Positions 46,433-57,234 are shown, numbered from the stretch's first letter. The stretch is 64,000 nt of DNA from Photobacterium malacitanum (GCF_900185615.1 NZ_FYAK01000003.1:369038-433037), one strand, 5' to 3'. Made by a program: numbers and translations. Notes: a model not told the origin generated them from the letters alone.

Positions 46433-49400
46433 ATGTTACCTGCATTAACCTATCAAAGCAGTATTGATAATGCTGTACTGTCGTATTTAACTGCATTATC
46501 AAATGCAGGCTTTCAAGGTGATATTGAAAAGAGCTATGCAAGCCGTTTGGCAATGGCTACGGACAATAGCATCTATCAACAATTGCCCCAAGCTGTGATA
46601 TTACCGCGTGATATTAATGATTTAATATTAGTCGGGGAGTTAGGTGATCGTGAAGAATTTCAACATGTTACATTTACCCCTCGTGGTGGTGGTACAGGAA
46701 CTAATGGTCAATCACTGACTTCAGGTATTGTGGTTGATCTCTCACGCTACTTTAATAAAATATTAGAAATAAATGTAGATGAAGGCTGGGTTCGCGTGCA
46801 AAGTGGCGTGATCAAAGATCAGCTAAATGATGCTTTACGTGAGCATGGATATTTTTTCTCACCCGACCTTTCAACCAGTAATCGTGCCACAATTGGCGGT
46901 ATGATAAATACTGATGCATCCGGCCAAGGGTCGCTTAAATATGGCAAGACCTCTGATCATGTTTTAGCTCTGACTGCGGTATTAGTTGATGGTTCAATAC
47001 TCAATACTGAGCCATTGAGTTTGGAACAATTAGAGGCCTTAAGTCAGGATACGTTAGTTAATAAAGCCTTACAAACAACCGCTCAAATTTGTCGAGATAA
47101 ACGCCAACAAATATTAGATAAATTTCCGCAGCTTAACCGCTTTCTAACCGGTTATGATTTAAAAAATGTGTATGATGATCAACTCCAATCTTTCGATATT
47201 GCACGGCTATTATGTGGCGCAGAAGGGTCATTAGCATTTATTGCAGAAGCAAAGTTGAATATCACTCCAATTCCAAAATCACGTACCCTTGTTAATATTA
47301 AATACGATAGTTTTGATTCAGCACTACGTAATGCACCAATGATGGTAGCAGCAGATGCGCTATCTGTTGAAACAATAGATTCTAAGGTTTTAAATTTAGC
47401 TAAAGAAGATATTGTCTGGAATACAGTTGAAGAGCTATTAATCGATGTACCGGAAAAAACCATGTTAGGTATTAATATGGTTGAATTTGCTAGTAATGAT
47501 ATTGTAGGTAATCAACAACAAGTTGCGGCACTGTGTCAGCGACTTGATCAATTGATAGCGGATCAGCAAGCTGGAGTTATTGGTTATCAGGTTTGTGATG
47601 ATCTTGCTGGGATTCAAAAAATTTATACCATGCGCAAAAAAGCTGTCGGTTTATTAGGGGCTGCAAAAGGTGCTCAAAAACCGATAGCATTTGCAGAAGA
47701 CACTTGTGTTCCACCTGAAAATCTGGCTGATTTTATTGCTGAGTTTAGGCAATTATTAGATGATAAATCTCTTAATTATGGCATGTTTGGGCATGTTGAT
47801 GCTGGTGTATTACATGTGCGACCTGCACTAGATATGTGTGATCCTCAGCAAGAACTGTTAATGAAACAAATATCGGATCAAGTCGTTACATTAGTTGCTA
47901 AATATGGCGGTTTAATGTGGGGGGAACATGGAAAGGGATTTAGGTCTGAGTATGGCCCTGAGTTTTTTGGTGAAGAATTATTTACTGAGTTACGCCGTAT
48001 TAAAGCAGCGTTTGACCCCCATAATCGCATGAATCCAGGTAAAATTTGTACACCACTTGGCAATGACAGTGAATTAGTCAAAGTTGATAGTGTGAAACGT
48101 GGTTTTTATGATCGTCAAATAGCCATTTCGACTCGCGATAGTTTCAAACAAGCCATGGAATGTAATGGCAATGGCTTATGTTTTAATTACGACACCAGTT
48201 CACCAATGTGTCCATCGATGAAGATTTCTGCCGATCGTCGTCATTCACCGAAAGGTCGTGCTGGATTGGTGCGTGAATGGTTAAGGCAATTAGCCGAGCA
48301 AGGTATTAATGCCGATGAACTGGAACAACAACTATTAACCACATCACCAACAGTAAAGCAGATTATTGAGCGGTTGAAGAATACTTATGGTTCAGCTCGT
48401 GAACATTATGATTTTTCACATGAAGTGATGGAAGCAATGAATGGTTGTCTGGCGTGTAAAGCGTGTGCCAGCCAATGTCCGATAAAAGTCGATGTACCCA
48501 GTTTCCGGTCGCGATTTATGAATATCTATTACAGCCGTTATCAGCGACCTGCGAAAGATTATTTAGTCGCGTATGTTGAAAATGTTTTACCGTTAATGGC
48601 AAAAGCACCTGTAGTTGTTAATAGCCTTATTCGTCCACAATGGTCTAAAAAGCTGACAGAAAAAGCCATTGGCTATGTAGATATGCCATCATTATCAGTC
48701 CCAACATTAGCTGAAAGCCTTGATGGTCATCACGCTTTATGTTTTGACATGCAATGGCTGCAAGCATTATCAGATCATGAACGTCAAAATTATGTATTGA
48801 TAGTTCAAGATCCATTTACCAGTTTTTATGACGCTCAAGTTGTACGTGACTTTATTCATTTAGTTGAAAGGTTAGGTAAAAAACCAATATTGTTACCATT
48901 TAAACCCAACGGTAAAGCCCAACATGTAAAGGGGTTCCTAAAGGCTTTTGCAAAAACGGCATCCTCAACTGCTGACTTTTTAAATCAATTAGCGGTATTG
49001 AATATTCCAATGGTCGGGGTCGATCCTGCGTTGGTACTGTGTTATCGCGATGAGTATCAAGAAGTATTGCAACAACAGCGCGGGAAATTTACAGTGCTAA
49101 CTGTACATGAATGGCTGTTACCACTTCTAAAAGACATACCCCAAAAAACACCAGTGAACGATACGCCATGGTATTTATTTGCCCATTGCACTGAAAAAAC
49201 CAAAATGCCAAATGCTGAAAAGCAGTGGGGGACTATATTTAGTCATTTAGGCGGTGTAATGGAAGCGGTAGCTGTTGGGTGTTGTGGTATGGCGGGTACC
49301 TTTGGTCATGAGGCAGATAAACTTGACGCATCTAAAAAGGTCTATGATTTAAGTTGGAAAGCAAATATTGAACAGTATGATCCTGCGCGTTGTATGGCGA

Positions 49401-49492
49401 CTGGATATTCATGCCGCAGCCAAGTTAAACGTCTAGCGCATATTCAATTTAAACATCCGTTACAGGCTTTATTAACATTGATGAATAAATAA
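46433..49492 (+). CDS. ydiJ: FAD/4Fe-4S D-2-hydroxyglutarate dehydrogenase YdiJ
   Basis: 1019 residues from the ATG at 46433, matching E. coli YdiJ (1018). The N-terminal FAD-binding PCMH domain shows TPRGGGTGTNGQ and a C-terminal FAD-linked oxidase lobe ends near MNPGKICTPLG. A ferredoxin-like Cys cluster follows (CLACKACASQCPIKVDVPS), then a CCG-type cysteine-rich domain with VGCCGMAGTFGHE. Related proteins oxidise D-2-hydroxyglutarate to 2-oxoglutarate and pass electrons on. A GGAGAGGGAGAG stretch precedes the start. It is 218 bases downstream of gabD, possibly with its own promoter. Confidence 0.9.
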   Translation: MLPALTYQSSIDNAVLSYLTALSNAGFQGDIEKSYASRLAMATDNSIYQQLPQAVILPRDINDLILVGELGDREEFQHVTFTPRGGGTGTNGQSLTSGIVVDLSRYFNKILEINVDEGWVRVQSGVIKDQLNDALREHGYFFSPDLSTSNRATIGGMINTDASGQGSLKYGKTSDHVLALTAVLVDGSILNTEPLSLEQLEALSQDTLVNKALQTTAQICRDKRQQILDKFPQLNRFLTGYDLKNVYDDQLQSFDIARLLCGAEGSLAFIAEAKLNITPIPKSRTLVNIKYDSFDSALRNAPMMVAADALSVETIDSKVLNLAKEDIVWNTVEELLIDVPEKTMLGINMVEFASNDIVGNQQQVAALCQRLDQLIADQQAGVIGYQVCDDLAGIQKIYTMRKKAVGLLGAAKGAQKPIAFAEDTCVPPENLADFIAEFRQLLDDKSLNYGMFGHVDAGVLHVRPALDMCDPQQELLMKQISDQVVTLVAKYGGLMWGEHGKGFRSEYGPEFFGEELFTELRRIKAAFDPHNRMNPGKICTPLGNDSELVKVDSVKRGFYDRQIAISTRDSFKQAMECNGNGLCFNYDTSSPMCPSMKISADRRHSPKGRAGLVREWLRQLAEQGINADELEQQLLTTSPTVKQIIERLKNTYGSAREHYDFSHEVMEAMNGCLACKACASQCPIKVDVPSFRSRFMNIYYSRYQRPAKDYLVAYVENVLPLMAKAPVVVNSLIRPQWSKKLTEKAIGYVDMPSLSVPTLAESLDGHHALCFDMQWLQALSDHERQNYVLIVQDPFTSFYDAQVVRDFIHLVERLGKKPILLPFKPNGKAQHVKGFLKAFAKTASSTADFLNQLAVLNIPMVGVDPALVLCYRDEYQEVLQQQRGKFTVLTVHEWLLPLLKDIPQKTPVNDTPWYLFAHCTEKTKMPNAEKQWGTIFSHLGGVMEAVAVGCCGMAGTFGHEADKLDASKKVYDLSWKANIEQYDPARCMATGYSCRSQVKRLAHIQFKHPLQALLTLMNK

Positions 49493-49536
49493 CAGACTCT
49501 ACAATTGCTTTGTATTAAAAATACGGTAACGATAAA

Positions 49537-49566
49537 AAGCGAGCTTAGTCATAAGCTCGCTTCTTT
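49537..49566. terminator. Terminator between ydiJ and aqpZ
   Basis: Perfect 11-bp stem AAGCGAGCTTA (49537-49547), GTCA loop, complement (49552-49562). The minus strand has the better T-run, so it mainly serves aqpZ. Confidence 0.8.
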
Positions 49567-49588
49567 ATTTGTAGTATTGATATCGTTA

Positions 49589-50296
49589 TTAGCTTACTGA
49601 ACGATATTCATTGTCTGGACATAACCAACGGTAAACAACACCGGCAAGTACAGCACCAATAAGCGGTGCTACCCAGAACATCCACAATTGTGATGTCGCC
49701 CAATCGCCAACAAATAATGCAGGACCAGTACTACGTGCAGGGTTAACTGATGTATTGGTTACTGGAATACTGATTAAGTGAATTAACGTTAGTGCTAGAC
49801 CAATTGCAAGCCCCGCCATTTGTGGCGAAGAAAGCTTATGTGTCGCACCTAAAATTACGAATAAGAACATGAATGTCATTACAACTTCAGTAACAAATGA
49901 AGACAGTAGTGAATAATGACCAGGAGAATGTGCACCGTAACCATTAGATGCAAAGCCATTTGCTAAATCAAAGCCGGCATGGCCACTTGCTATAATATAA
50001 AGCACACCCGCACCCGCAATACCGCCAAGTACTTGTGATGCAATGTAAGGAATAACGTCTCCAGTAGGGAAGCGACCACCTGCCCATAAACCAACAGTAA
50101 CTGCTGGGTTTAAATGACAACCTGAAATATGGCCAATAGCATATGCCATAGTAACAACGGTTAAACCAAATGCCAGTGCGACACCTAAAAATCCAATACC
50201 TAAGTCTGGGTATGCAGCTGCCAATACAGCACTACCACAGCCACCTAAAACTAACCAACCGGTACCGATAAACTCAGCAACTAATTTTCTCATCAT
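49589..50296 (-). CDS. aqpZ: Aquaporin Z
   Basis: Inner-membrane water channel of 235 residues with six membrane helices. Both NPA boxes are present (HLNPAVTVG and SVNPARSTG). The selectivity-filter residues typical of water-specific AqpZ are visible: Phe in the first half, His in [12 protein letters not shown], Thr and Arg around [15 protein letters not shown] precedes the start. Monocistronic. Confidence 0.95.
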   Translation of the reverse strand: MMRKLVAEFIGTGWLVLGGCGSAVLAAAYPDLGIGFLGVALAFGLTVVTMAYAIGHISGCHLNPAVTVGLWAGGRFPTGDVIPYIASQVLGGIAGAGVLYIIASGHAGFDLANGFASNGYGAHSPGHYSLLSSFVTEVVMTFMFLFVILGATHKLSSPQMAGLAIGLALTLIHLISIPVTNTSVNPARSTGPALFVGDWATSQLWMFWVAPLIGAVLAGVVYRWLCPDNEYRSVS

Positions 50297-50774
50297 AAAG
50301 ATTATTTCCTTTTAAATTGCGATTCAGGTTGCGCTTAAAGTTTTAATAACGAATTAATAGCACTTTCTAATTTTCCCTTTATAAGGGCTAAATACTTGTA
50401 CCAAATTCAGCTCTAATTAAATTATTACGTTGATGAATCTGTCACTATTACAACTATTATTAATAGAATTAATGCTTAGCACCCCTAATTTATGGCGCAC
50501 ATACTGAATTAAAAACGCTGTACAAGCTAGCCATTAGTTAAAGTTTTAACCATAAATTATAATTATAAAGAATAATTTATTATCATAGATTGTAAGTGTT
50601 ATCTGAATATTTACTTATAGATTGGAATAAGTTTAGCAATAAATATCTGTTTGTCAGATCTATTTACTATTAAATTATATTTTATCATTAAAAAGTGATT
50701 ACTTTATAAATTCACATTAGTGTTAAATTTATGCAATATTTAATGCACTAATTACAGCACGTATCATATTGATA
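50297..50774. other. AT-rich intergenic region upstream of aqpZ
   Basis: 478 bp of AT-rich DNA between the starts of aqpZ and the end of the LysR gene. No frame, RNA or clear promoter found. Confidence 0.3.
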
Positions 50775-51659
50775 TTAATCACTTTCAGCAAATAAATAGG
50801 TTTCTAATTGTTCAGAAAGCCATTTTACAACAGTGCCACGGCGTGCTTCATTTTCAACAACTTCACCATACGACTGCCAATTCATAGCTCGATTATATTT
50901 AATGACTTTAAGTGTCCCTTCTCGTAAATGTTGTTTAATTAAAATAGCAGGTAGTGATGACCAGCCAGTTTGATCAAGTACAGCATCTCGTAGGTGTTCA
51001 TAAAAAGATAACGCGATATATTTTCCCGCTTTTGGGGTCACAATACGTAAGCTTTCCTCATCAAAATAAGCGACCGCAATCTCAGTGTAGCGCTCTAGAT
51101 CGGCATCATTAACTTTTCGTAGCTGACTCAGAGGATGATCTTTATGAGCAACAGACATCATACGTATCTGACCTAAGTCTGTCTGTTGTAATCGCGAAAA
51201 ATGGTGTGTGTCAGGTAATAGGCCATAAGCTACATCGACTAAGTTCTGTGCCACCATTTCTTCTAGTTCTTGGGTTGGTGCACTATAAATAGAAACACTT
51301 GTTTGCGGGAACTGAGTTCGAATTTGGCGTAATAATTGTCGCCATAATGCTTCTGGTAATGAATCATCGCGTGCAATGCGAATGCTGGCTTCAACACCTA
51401 TATTATATTGCTCACAGCGAGTATCAATATCTCTTGCAATGAGAATGATACGTTCAAAATCATTCACTGTTGCTTCACCAATAACTGTTGGCGTAATACG
51501 GTTACCACTGCGGTTTAAAAGCTCAACCCCTAGGTGATCTTCTAATGCACTTAATGATGCACTGACTGTGGTACGACTTTTACCATGGCGACGAGCAGCT
51601 TCAGCAATTGAGCCTGTTTTTATAGTCGATAGAAACATTTCAATTTGAGCAATTTTCAT
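50775..51659 (-). CDS. LysR family transcriptional regulator
   Basis: About 294 residues. The N-terminal winged helix (MFLSTIKTGSIAEAARRHGKSRTTVSASLSALE in two overlapping parts) is a standard LysR DNA-binding domain, with an effector domain from about residue 85. Effector unknown. The gene is divergent from a CDF-like membrane protein gene, 169 bases away, which is its most likely target. ATG at 51659 is chosen over a TTG four codons upstream. Confidence 0.85.
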   Translation of the reverse strand: MKIAQIEMFLSTIKTGSIAEAARRHGKSRTTVSASLSALEDHLGVELLNRSGNRITPTVIGEATVNDFERIILIARDIDTRCEQYNIGVEASIRIARDDSLPEALWRQLLRQIRTQFPQTSVSIYSAPTQELEEMVAQNLVDVAYGLLPDTHHFSRLQQTDLGQIRMMSVAHKDHPLSQLRKVNDADLERYTEIAVAYFDEESLRIVTPKAGKYIALSFYEHLRDAVLDQTGWSSLPAILIKQHLREGTLKVIKYNRAMNWQSYGEVVENEARRGTVVKWLSEQLETYLFAESD

Positions 51660-51828
51660 AGATGAGACCAATAGAGTAAATGTGAGAGTAAAATAACGCG
51701 TAACAACACTTTGAGCGACGGAAAATTTGACGCTCAGTGATTATAGTATTAATAGAAGAGGTTGTATCATCTCATTAGATTCATAATTAAACAAAAAAAC
51801 GACGAAAAATTTGTCGATTGAGGCCTAT

Positions 51829-52515
51829 ATGTCTAGTTCAATGCAACAAGAGCGCGGTTTACTCCTGTTGTCTACCGTGTCATCGTTTACTTTTGCTATT
51901 TTGGGGATTGTACTTGGATCACTAGTGGGTTCTTTGGTGATTATTTTTGATGGTGCATATTCTTTAGTGAGTTTGGCATTAACGATGTTATCTTTAGGTG
52001 CCGCGCATTATCTTCATAAACCTGAAATAAATAAAGATAGTTCGCAAGTAGCAATGATAGCACCAGCTGTTATTGCCATTAAAGGCTCTGTGATTGCTTT
52101 AATGTGTATATGGTCATTTTATTCCGCTGTTGAAGCCATTTTAGCGGGTGGGCGTGATATTAATGCGGGTGTTGCTTTAGCCTTTGGTATGATTAGTGTT
52201 GTTGGTTGTTATGGCACTTATCGTTATATCAAAGCCAAAAGTAAAAATATCTCATCAGCATTAGCAGACGCCGAAGCTAAGCAGTGGGTAATGGATACTG
52301 TTATCAGTGCCTCTGTATTAATGGGCTTTGTTGTTGCAAAAATTTTGATGATGACCCAATATGCGCATTTGGCTGTTTATGCAGATCCGACAATGGTGAT
52401 TTTAGCATCTATCTACTTCATTATTGTTCCTGTAAAAATGGTACGCCAAGCTACAAGTGAATTGATGAATATTTATAGTCATGGCGGTCTTGTTCACGCT
52501 CAGAATATAAAATAA
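51829..52515 (+). CDS. Cation diffusion facilitator-like membrane protein lacking the cytoplasmic domain
   Basis: 228 residues with about six hydrophobic helices. The first half resembles the CDF core (FAILGIVLGSLVGSLVIIFDGAYS is the TM1-TM2 region with one Asp). The metal-site motif in TM5 is QWVMD rather than HxxxD, so only part of the usual tetrahedral site is kept. The C-terminal ferredoxin-like metal-sensing domain of about 80 residues is absent. GAGG precedes the ATG at 51829. The divergent LysR gene probably regulates it. Substrate unknown. Confidence 0.7.
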   Translation: MSSSMQQERGLLLLSTVSSFTFAILGIVLGSLVGSLVIIFDGAYSLVSLALTMLSLGAAHYLHKPEINKDSSQVAMIAPAVIAIKGSVIALMCIWSFYSAVEAILAGGRDINAGVALAFGMISVVGCYGTYRYIKAKSKNISSALADAEAKQWVMDTVISASVLMGFVVAKILMMTQYAHLAVYADPTMVILASIYFIIVPVKMVRQATSELMNIYSHGGLVHAQNIK

Positions 52516-52531
52516 ACATCGAGTTATATAT

Positions 52532-52563
52532 AAAAAGGCCAACAATATATTGTTGGCCTTTTT
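52532..52563. terminator. Terminator between CDF-like and NYN genes
   Basis: AAAAAGGCCAACA (52532-52544) pairs with TGTTGGCCTTTTT (52551-52563) around an ATATAT loop; A and T arms serve both convergent genes. Confidence 0.88.
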
Positions 52564-52585
52564 AGCTATACTACCGTTCAAGAAA

Positions 52586-53065
52586 CTAACGTCCAAGTAG
52601 TAAAGTAGTTTCAATCTCACGATAACATTTTGCAGTATTCACAAGTGAGGTTGCGGTGAGTCCTGGAACGCCATAGACTTCAACAATGGCATCATATTTG
52701 GTTTGTACTTTATCGACCAATAAATCAAAATCACCGTCACCAGATAATAAGATAATCCGATCAACATCTGCAGCATGTTCTAATACATCAATCGTAATAC
52801 CAACATCCCAGTCACCCTTTGCAGAGCCGTCACTACGTTGAATAAAGGGCTTTAATTTAACTTCAAAGCCAATACCGCGTAGGATATTTTGAAATTGTCG
52901 CTGTTTTTCATCGCCTTTATGAATAGCATAAGCATAAGCCGCAATAATTTGACGCCCTTGCGATACTTCTGCCCAAAAAGCATTGTAATCGAAATTACAA
53001 TGGTACTTTTCTTTGACGGTATAATAGATGTTTTGGACATCGACAAAAATAGCAACTTTTTCCAC
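52586..53065 (-). CDS. NYN domain (LabA-like PIN) protein
   Basis: 159 residues of the LabA/DUF88 NYN family, predicted metal-dependent ribonuclease fold. The acidic residues of the PIN-like site are visible in AIFVDVQNIYY, KGDWDVGITIDVL and LLSGDGDFDLLVD. RNA target unknown. The start is GTG with AGGA upstream. Confidence 0.85.
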   Translation of the reverse strand: MEKVAIFVDVQNIYYTVKEKYHCNFDYNAFWAEVSQGRQIIAAYAYAIHKGDEKQRQFQNILRGIGFEVKLKPFIQRSDGSAKGDWDVGITIDVLEHAADVDRIILLSGDGDFDLLVDKVQTKYDAIVEVYGVPGLTATSLVNTAKCYREIETTLLLGR

Positions 53066-53166
53066 GAGAATCCTAAATAATTAACTTGCCAGTTTATTAT
53101 GGTGGACAAACTGGCGCTATATTACAACTATTATTAATTAAATAATAATGAGTGCTATCACAACCA

Positions 53167-55290
53167 TTATTTATTTGTTGGTTGTTGACTAATATTACCG
53201 TTACGCAATGTTTGTAATACCTGAGCTTTAGGCCCATCAGCAACAATATGACCATGTTCCATAACGATCAACCGATCAACTACATCAAGCATTCCGGTTT
53301 TATGGGTGATTAAAATCAGTGTTTCTTCGTTAGTCATTTTATGAAGCTGCTGCTTTATGTACATTTCAGAGCGGTTATCCATGCTACTGGTTGGCTCATC
53401 CATAACCACAACTGGCGGTTGAGTGAGAAATGCGCGTGCAATTGCGATTGCTTGGCGCTGACCGCCTGAGAGTGCTTGCCCACCTTCTCCGATTTGTTTT
53501 TCTAAACCAGCCGCATCATGTTGAGTAAATGCTGTCACACCTGCACGTTCAGCCGCTTTTAAAATTTCTTTGTCGGTGGCTAAAGGGCGTCCAAGGATAA
53601 TATTATCGCGAATAGAACCAAAAAAGAGGGTGATATCTTGTGGTACACAGCCGATATTACGACGAATATCAATATGGTGCAGTTGATTAATATCAGTATC
53701 ATCAAGACGAACAGAGCCTTGCTGTGGCTGATATAGGCCCATTAAAATACGCTCAATACTGGTCTTTCCTGAACCAATACGGCCGATGATAGCGACTTTT
53801 TCACCAGGATTAATGGTGAAACTAACATTCTTTAGTGCTGCTTGGGTTGCATTGGGGTAAGAAAAGGTGACATTATCAAATTCAATTTTACCTCGAATAA
53901 TGGGGCGATGAATATAACGTTTACCGTCTTCTTGCTCAAGTGGCATTGCCATTAATTGTTCAATAATGGTCATTGCTGATTTAGCTTGGTTGTAACGTGT
54001 TGATAGCAAAGCAAGTTGTACCATTGGTCCAACAGCACGTCCACTTAGCATCGTTGAAGCAATTAATCCCCCCATGGTTAAATCACCATTAGCGATTAAA
54101 TAAACTCCGACAACGATCATCGCAACAGAGACAAATTGTTGCAAAAATCCGGCAGTGTTTTGAACTGAATCTGTTAGACGACGCGATTTTAACCCCCAAT
54201 TTGAAATATGGGTAACAGCTTCTTCCCACCTATATTGAAATTGACTCTGAGCACCAAACATTTTTATAGTTTCTAACCCAGATAGACTTTCAATTAAGTT
54301 AGCGTGCTTTTGAGATGCAAGCCGAGAGCCTTCTTCAATGGTGCGACGTAGTGGTCGTTGAATAAAGTAGCTATAAATAACTAAGATTAATACCGCAATC
54401 ATTGGCACTAAAGCCAGAGGACCGGCCATGACATAGATGATAAATAAAAACAGTAATGCAAACGGTAAATCAATTAATGATGACACCGTAGCTGATGTGA
54501 AAAATTCTCGAATCGATTCAAATTCTTGTAAATGACGAGCAAAGGCTCCCACAGAAGCTGGCTTAGCTTCCATTCGAATCCCCATTACTTTGCTATATAT
54601 TTTCGCTGAAATAAGGAGGTCTGATTTTTTACCTGCTAAATCAATAAAGTAACTACGTAATAATTTTAAAACAAAATCAAAAATAAAAATGATAGTAATG
54701 CCGACAGCCAATACCCACAATGAGTCAAATGCAAGATTAGGAACAATCTTATCGTAGACTAAACGGGTAAATAGTGGCGCAGCAATAGCAAACATGTTAA
54801 TTAAAATAGAAGCAATAAAGACATCACGATAAATACTGCGTGATTCCCATAACGTGCTCCAGAACCAATGACCATCGCGGTTTTTTAATATTTCAGGAGA
54901 GCGTTCATCATAGCGAAACCGTTTTTTGAACAGAAATAAATGACCGGTGTATTGCGCATTTAATTCATCGATATTGATCCATTGTTCAGAGCTATCAGTT
55001 TGCGGTAGTACAACTTCTGCTTGACCTTTCTCTTTATCAAGACTGAGTACCACACAGGCGTCACCACCTTTTAGGAGCGCAATTACAGGAAATAATAATG
55101 GTGATAATTTCGTTAATGTTATCTGTGTTTTTTTTGCCTGAAGCCCCGCTTTTTCTGCTGCTCGAGGCAATAAATAAGGCGTCAGTAATCCATCAGTAAG
55201 TGGTAGATCTGCAATTAATGCATCGGGTGAATTTGCTTGGCCATAAAAGCGACTAATATAAGTCAATGATTGTAGTAATGGATCTTTCAT
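53167..55290 (-). CDS. lapB: Type I secretion ABC transporter LapB
   Basis: Inner-membrane permease-ATPase of 707 residues exporting the giant adhesin. An N-terminal C39-like domain (about 1-130) lacks the catalytic Cys, as in RTX exporters. A six-helix transmembrane domain follows, then an ATPase with Walker A IGRIGSGKTS (K509), signature LSGGQRQAIAIARA and Walker B VVVMDEPTSSMD. The start overlaps the lapD stop in an ATGA, so the two are translationally coupled. It is the last gene of the six-gene Lap operon. Confidence 0.92.
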   Translation of the reverse strand: MKDPLLQSLTYISRFYGQANSPDALIADLPLTDGLLTPYLLPRAAEKAGLQAKKTQITLTKLSPLLFPVIALLKGGDACVVLSLDKEKGQAEVVLPQTDSSEQWINIDELNAQYTGHLFLFKKRFRYDERSPEILKNRDGHWFWSTLWESRSIYRDVFIASILINMFAIAAPLFTRLVYDKIVPNLAFDSLWVLAVGITIIFIFDFVLKLLRSYFIDLAGKKSDLLISAKIYSKVMGIRMEAKPASVGAFARHLQEFESIREFFTSATVSSLIDLPFALLFLFIIYVMAGPLALVPMIAVLILVIYSYFIQRPLRRTIEEGSRLASQKHANLIESLSGLETIKMFGAQSQFQYRWEEAVTHISNWGLKSRRLTDSVQNTAGFLQQFVSVAMIVVGVYLIANGDLTMGGLIASTMLSGRAVGPMVQLALLSTRYNQAKSAMTIIEQLMAMPLEQEDGKRYIHRPIIRGKIEFDNVTFSYPNATQAALKNVSFTINPGEKVAIIGRIGSGKTSIERILMGLYQPQQGSVRLDDTDINQLHHIDIRRNIGCVPQDITLFFGSIRDNIILGRPLATDKEILKAAERAGVTAFTQHDAAGLEKQIGEGGQALSGGQRQAIAIARAFLTQPPVVVMDEPTSSMDNRSEMYIKQQLHKMTNEETLILITHKTGMLDVVDRLIVMEHGHIVADGPKAQVLQTLRNGNISQQPTNK

Positions 55291-57221
55291 TTCTGCTCTC
55301 CATTAACTAACTCTTCCGTAACATAACCTTGGAAACCTTGAACGTTTAGTAACGTTAGTTTTTGTTTTTGCTCAACAGTTTCTACGCGGGAAGCAATCGT
55401 CATTACAGCAAGGTTATTAGCACTACGGGTAATTGATTCTAAAACATCCATTTTTACTTGATCATCTAATTGTGAGGTGTAAGCAAAATCAAGCTTCACG
55501 TAGTGAGGCCGTAATTGATTGAGATACCCAGTTGAACTGAAATTATGGCCATAATTATCGATGCCAAATTGAAATCCATTTTGACGAATGATTTCACATA
55601 GTAAACGAGTGTTATCTATATTTTTAATAAAACAAATTTCAGGCAATTCAAATAAAATATGTTGCTTCATTTGTGGGCTTGATTGCAGTTTATTGTTTAG
55701 CCAACGAATAAAGCCCGTGTCATTAATACTACTTTGAGTAATATTGATTGCGACAGGAACTGATTTAGTTTGTTTAGTGAACTTATTAAAAATAGTGTCA
55801 ATGATATAGCGATCAAATTTTGCGCCATCGTTGAGTTTTTCTAAAGCAGACAAAAATTGGCCAGCATTAAATTTTTGTTGGCCTTTTTTGATGTATGCAA
55901 ACATTTCTTTATGAATAATTGCATTGTTAGCATCAATGGCTTTTTGAAAAGTGAAATGGATTAAATTATTTGCAATTGCTTCATCGACTAATGCATTCCA
56001 TTGCTGTTTTCCGATCGCTGCTATTGTCTTATCAGCACTGATCTCTAATAAAGCAAGTGGTTCTTTTGTTTGTTGGCGCGCTTTATTTAGGGCGTTGTCA
56101 GCATGTGCAAGTAGCGCTGTTATTGTTAATGTTTTAGAACACATAACAATGCCGACAGCGGCTTGAAGTGGGGCAATACCGAGTGGGTCAAGATTCAATT
56201 CTGATGTCATCGATAGCATGGCACGAGCTGTTTCGGTAAGATCTTCTTTCGAAATGTTTGGTGCAATAAGCATAAATTCAGATTGATTTAAACGCGCAAT
56301 AGTAATGTCATCGGCAGAAAGTTCTTTCAAACGATCAGCTAATTTTAATACTAAAGGATCACCTAATTCATAACCTGCTTTTTGGTAGCTATCCTCAATC
56401 GCATCAGACTTCAATAGAATGATGCCACCTGTCGGTTTATTGGCTAACCATGAGTGTAGTTTGGTCATTAAGTAGCTACGATTAGCTAATCCTGATACGG
56501 GATCTTGATAAGCACGAACGCGTAATGTATCCGCTTCTTGAGCTTGTTGTTCAAAGTGTTGTTGTAGCTGAATATTCATTGAGTTAAAAGCAGTGACAAC
56601 ATCAACTAACTCGCGAGTATGTGGGGTTGGTAACGGTGCAGTAAAGTGGTTATTAGCTATTTCTTGAGCACTTTTTTGAATTTGTTTTAAAGGTTTTAAT
56701 ACTTTATTAAGTACAAGTGATAACACAATTGCACCTAAAAATAGACAAACAATAAAACCAAGAATAAGTTGAACCGTCGCTTTCCATAATTGGACATATG
56801 CAGATGCAGAGCTACTTGTTACTGTCAGTTCAGCAAGCTGCAGCCAGCCATCGGTTAATGTTCTGGTTTGGGTAATAGCATCAATATGGACAAAAGATTG
56901 AAACCAATTAGGTACATTTTTTATTATTTGTGGGTATTGACGAATGATTTCTTTGTTTGAGTCTAATAAGGTTAATTTTACTTTACTGTAATACCCTGAA
57001 TCAAAGGTCGCATTGATGACAGATTCGGCAGCAATAAAATCATTGGCTTTTAGATACGGAGATAATGCAAACCCAACTGAGCTGACAACATTATTGAGCT
57101 CTGTTGATTGTTGTTCAATTAAGTAGCTTTTAGTGGTATTAAATTGAATCGCAAATACAGTACTGGTCAGTAAGAATAATACCACTAGCATCCACAGTAA
57201 AAGTTGTCGGTAAAGAGTCAT
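55287..57221 (-). CDS. lapD: c-di-GMP receptor LapD with degenerate GGDEF and EAL domains
   Basis: Inner-membrane receptor of 644 residues. Two membrane segments (about 7-27 and 148-172) bracket the LapD/MoxY periplasmic domain; the TDGW sequence fits the Trp loop that binds LapG in Pseudomonas. HAMP, GGDEF and EAL domains follow. Both enzyme sites are degenerate: NQSEF at 312-316 replaces GGDEF, and KEM at 438-440 replaces EAL. That pattern marks a binding-only receptor: c-di-GMP bound to the EAL domain makes the periplasmic part hold LapG and spares the adhesin. It lies 13 bases after lapG. Confidence 0.92.
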   Translation of the reverse strand: MTLYRQLLLWMLVVLFLLTSTVFAIQFNTTKSYLIEQQSTELNNVVSSVGFALSPYLKANDFIAAESVINATFDSGYYSKVKLTLLDSNKEIIRQYPQIIKNVPNWFQSFVHIDAITQTRTLTDGWLQLAELTVTSSSASAYVQLWKATVQLILGFIVCLFLGAIVLSLVLNKVLKPLKQIQKSAQEIANNHFTAPLPTPHTRELVDVVTAFNSMNIQLQQHFEQQAQEADTLRVRAYQDPVSGLANRSYLMTKLHSWLANKPTGGIILLKSDAIEDSYQKAGYELGDPLVLKLADRLKELSADDITIARLNQSEFMLIAPNISKEDLTETARAMLSMTSELNLDPLGIAPLQAAVGIVMCSKTLTITALLAHADNALNKARQQTKEPLALLEISADKTIAAIGKQQWNALVDEAIANNLIHFTFQKAIDANNAIIHKEMFAYIKKGQQKFNAGQFLSALEKLNDGAKFDRYIIDTIFNKFTKQTKSVPVAINITQSSINDTGFIRWLNNKLQSSPQMKQHILFELPEICFIKNIDNTRLLCEIIRQNGFQFGIDNYGHNFSSTGYLNQLRPHYVKLDFAYTSQLDDQVKMDVLESITRSANNLAVMTIASRVETVEQKQKLTLLNVQGFQGYVTEELVNGEQK

Positions 57222-57234
57222 TGTAATTTACTCA

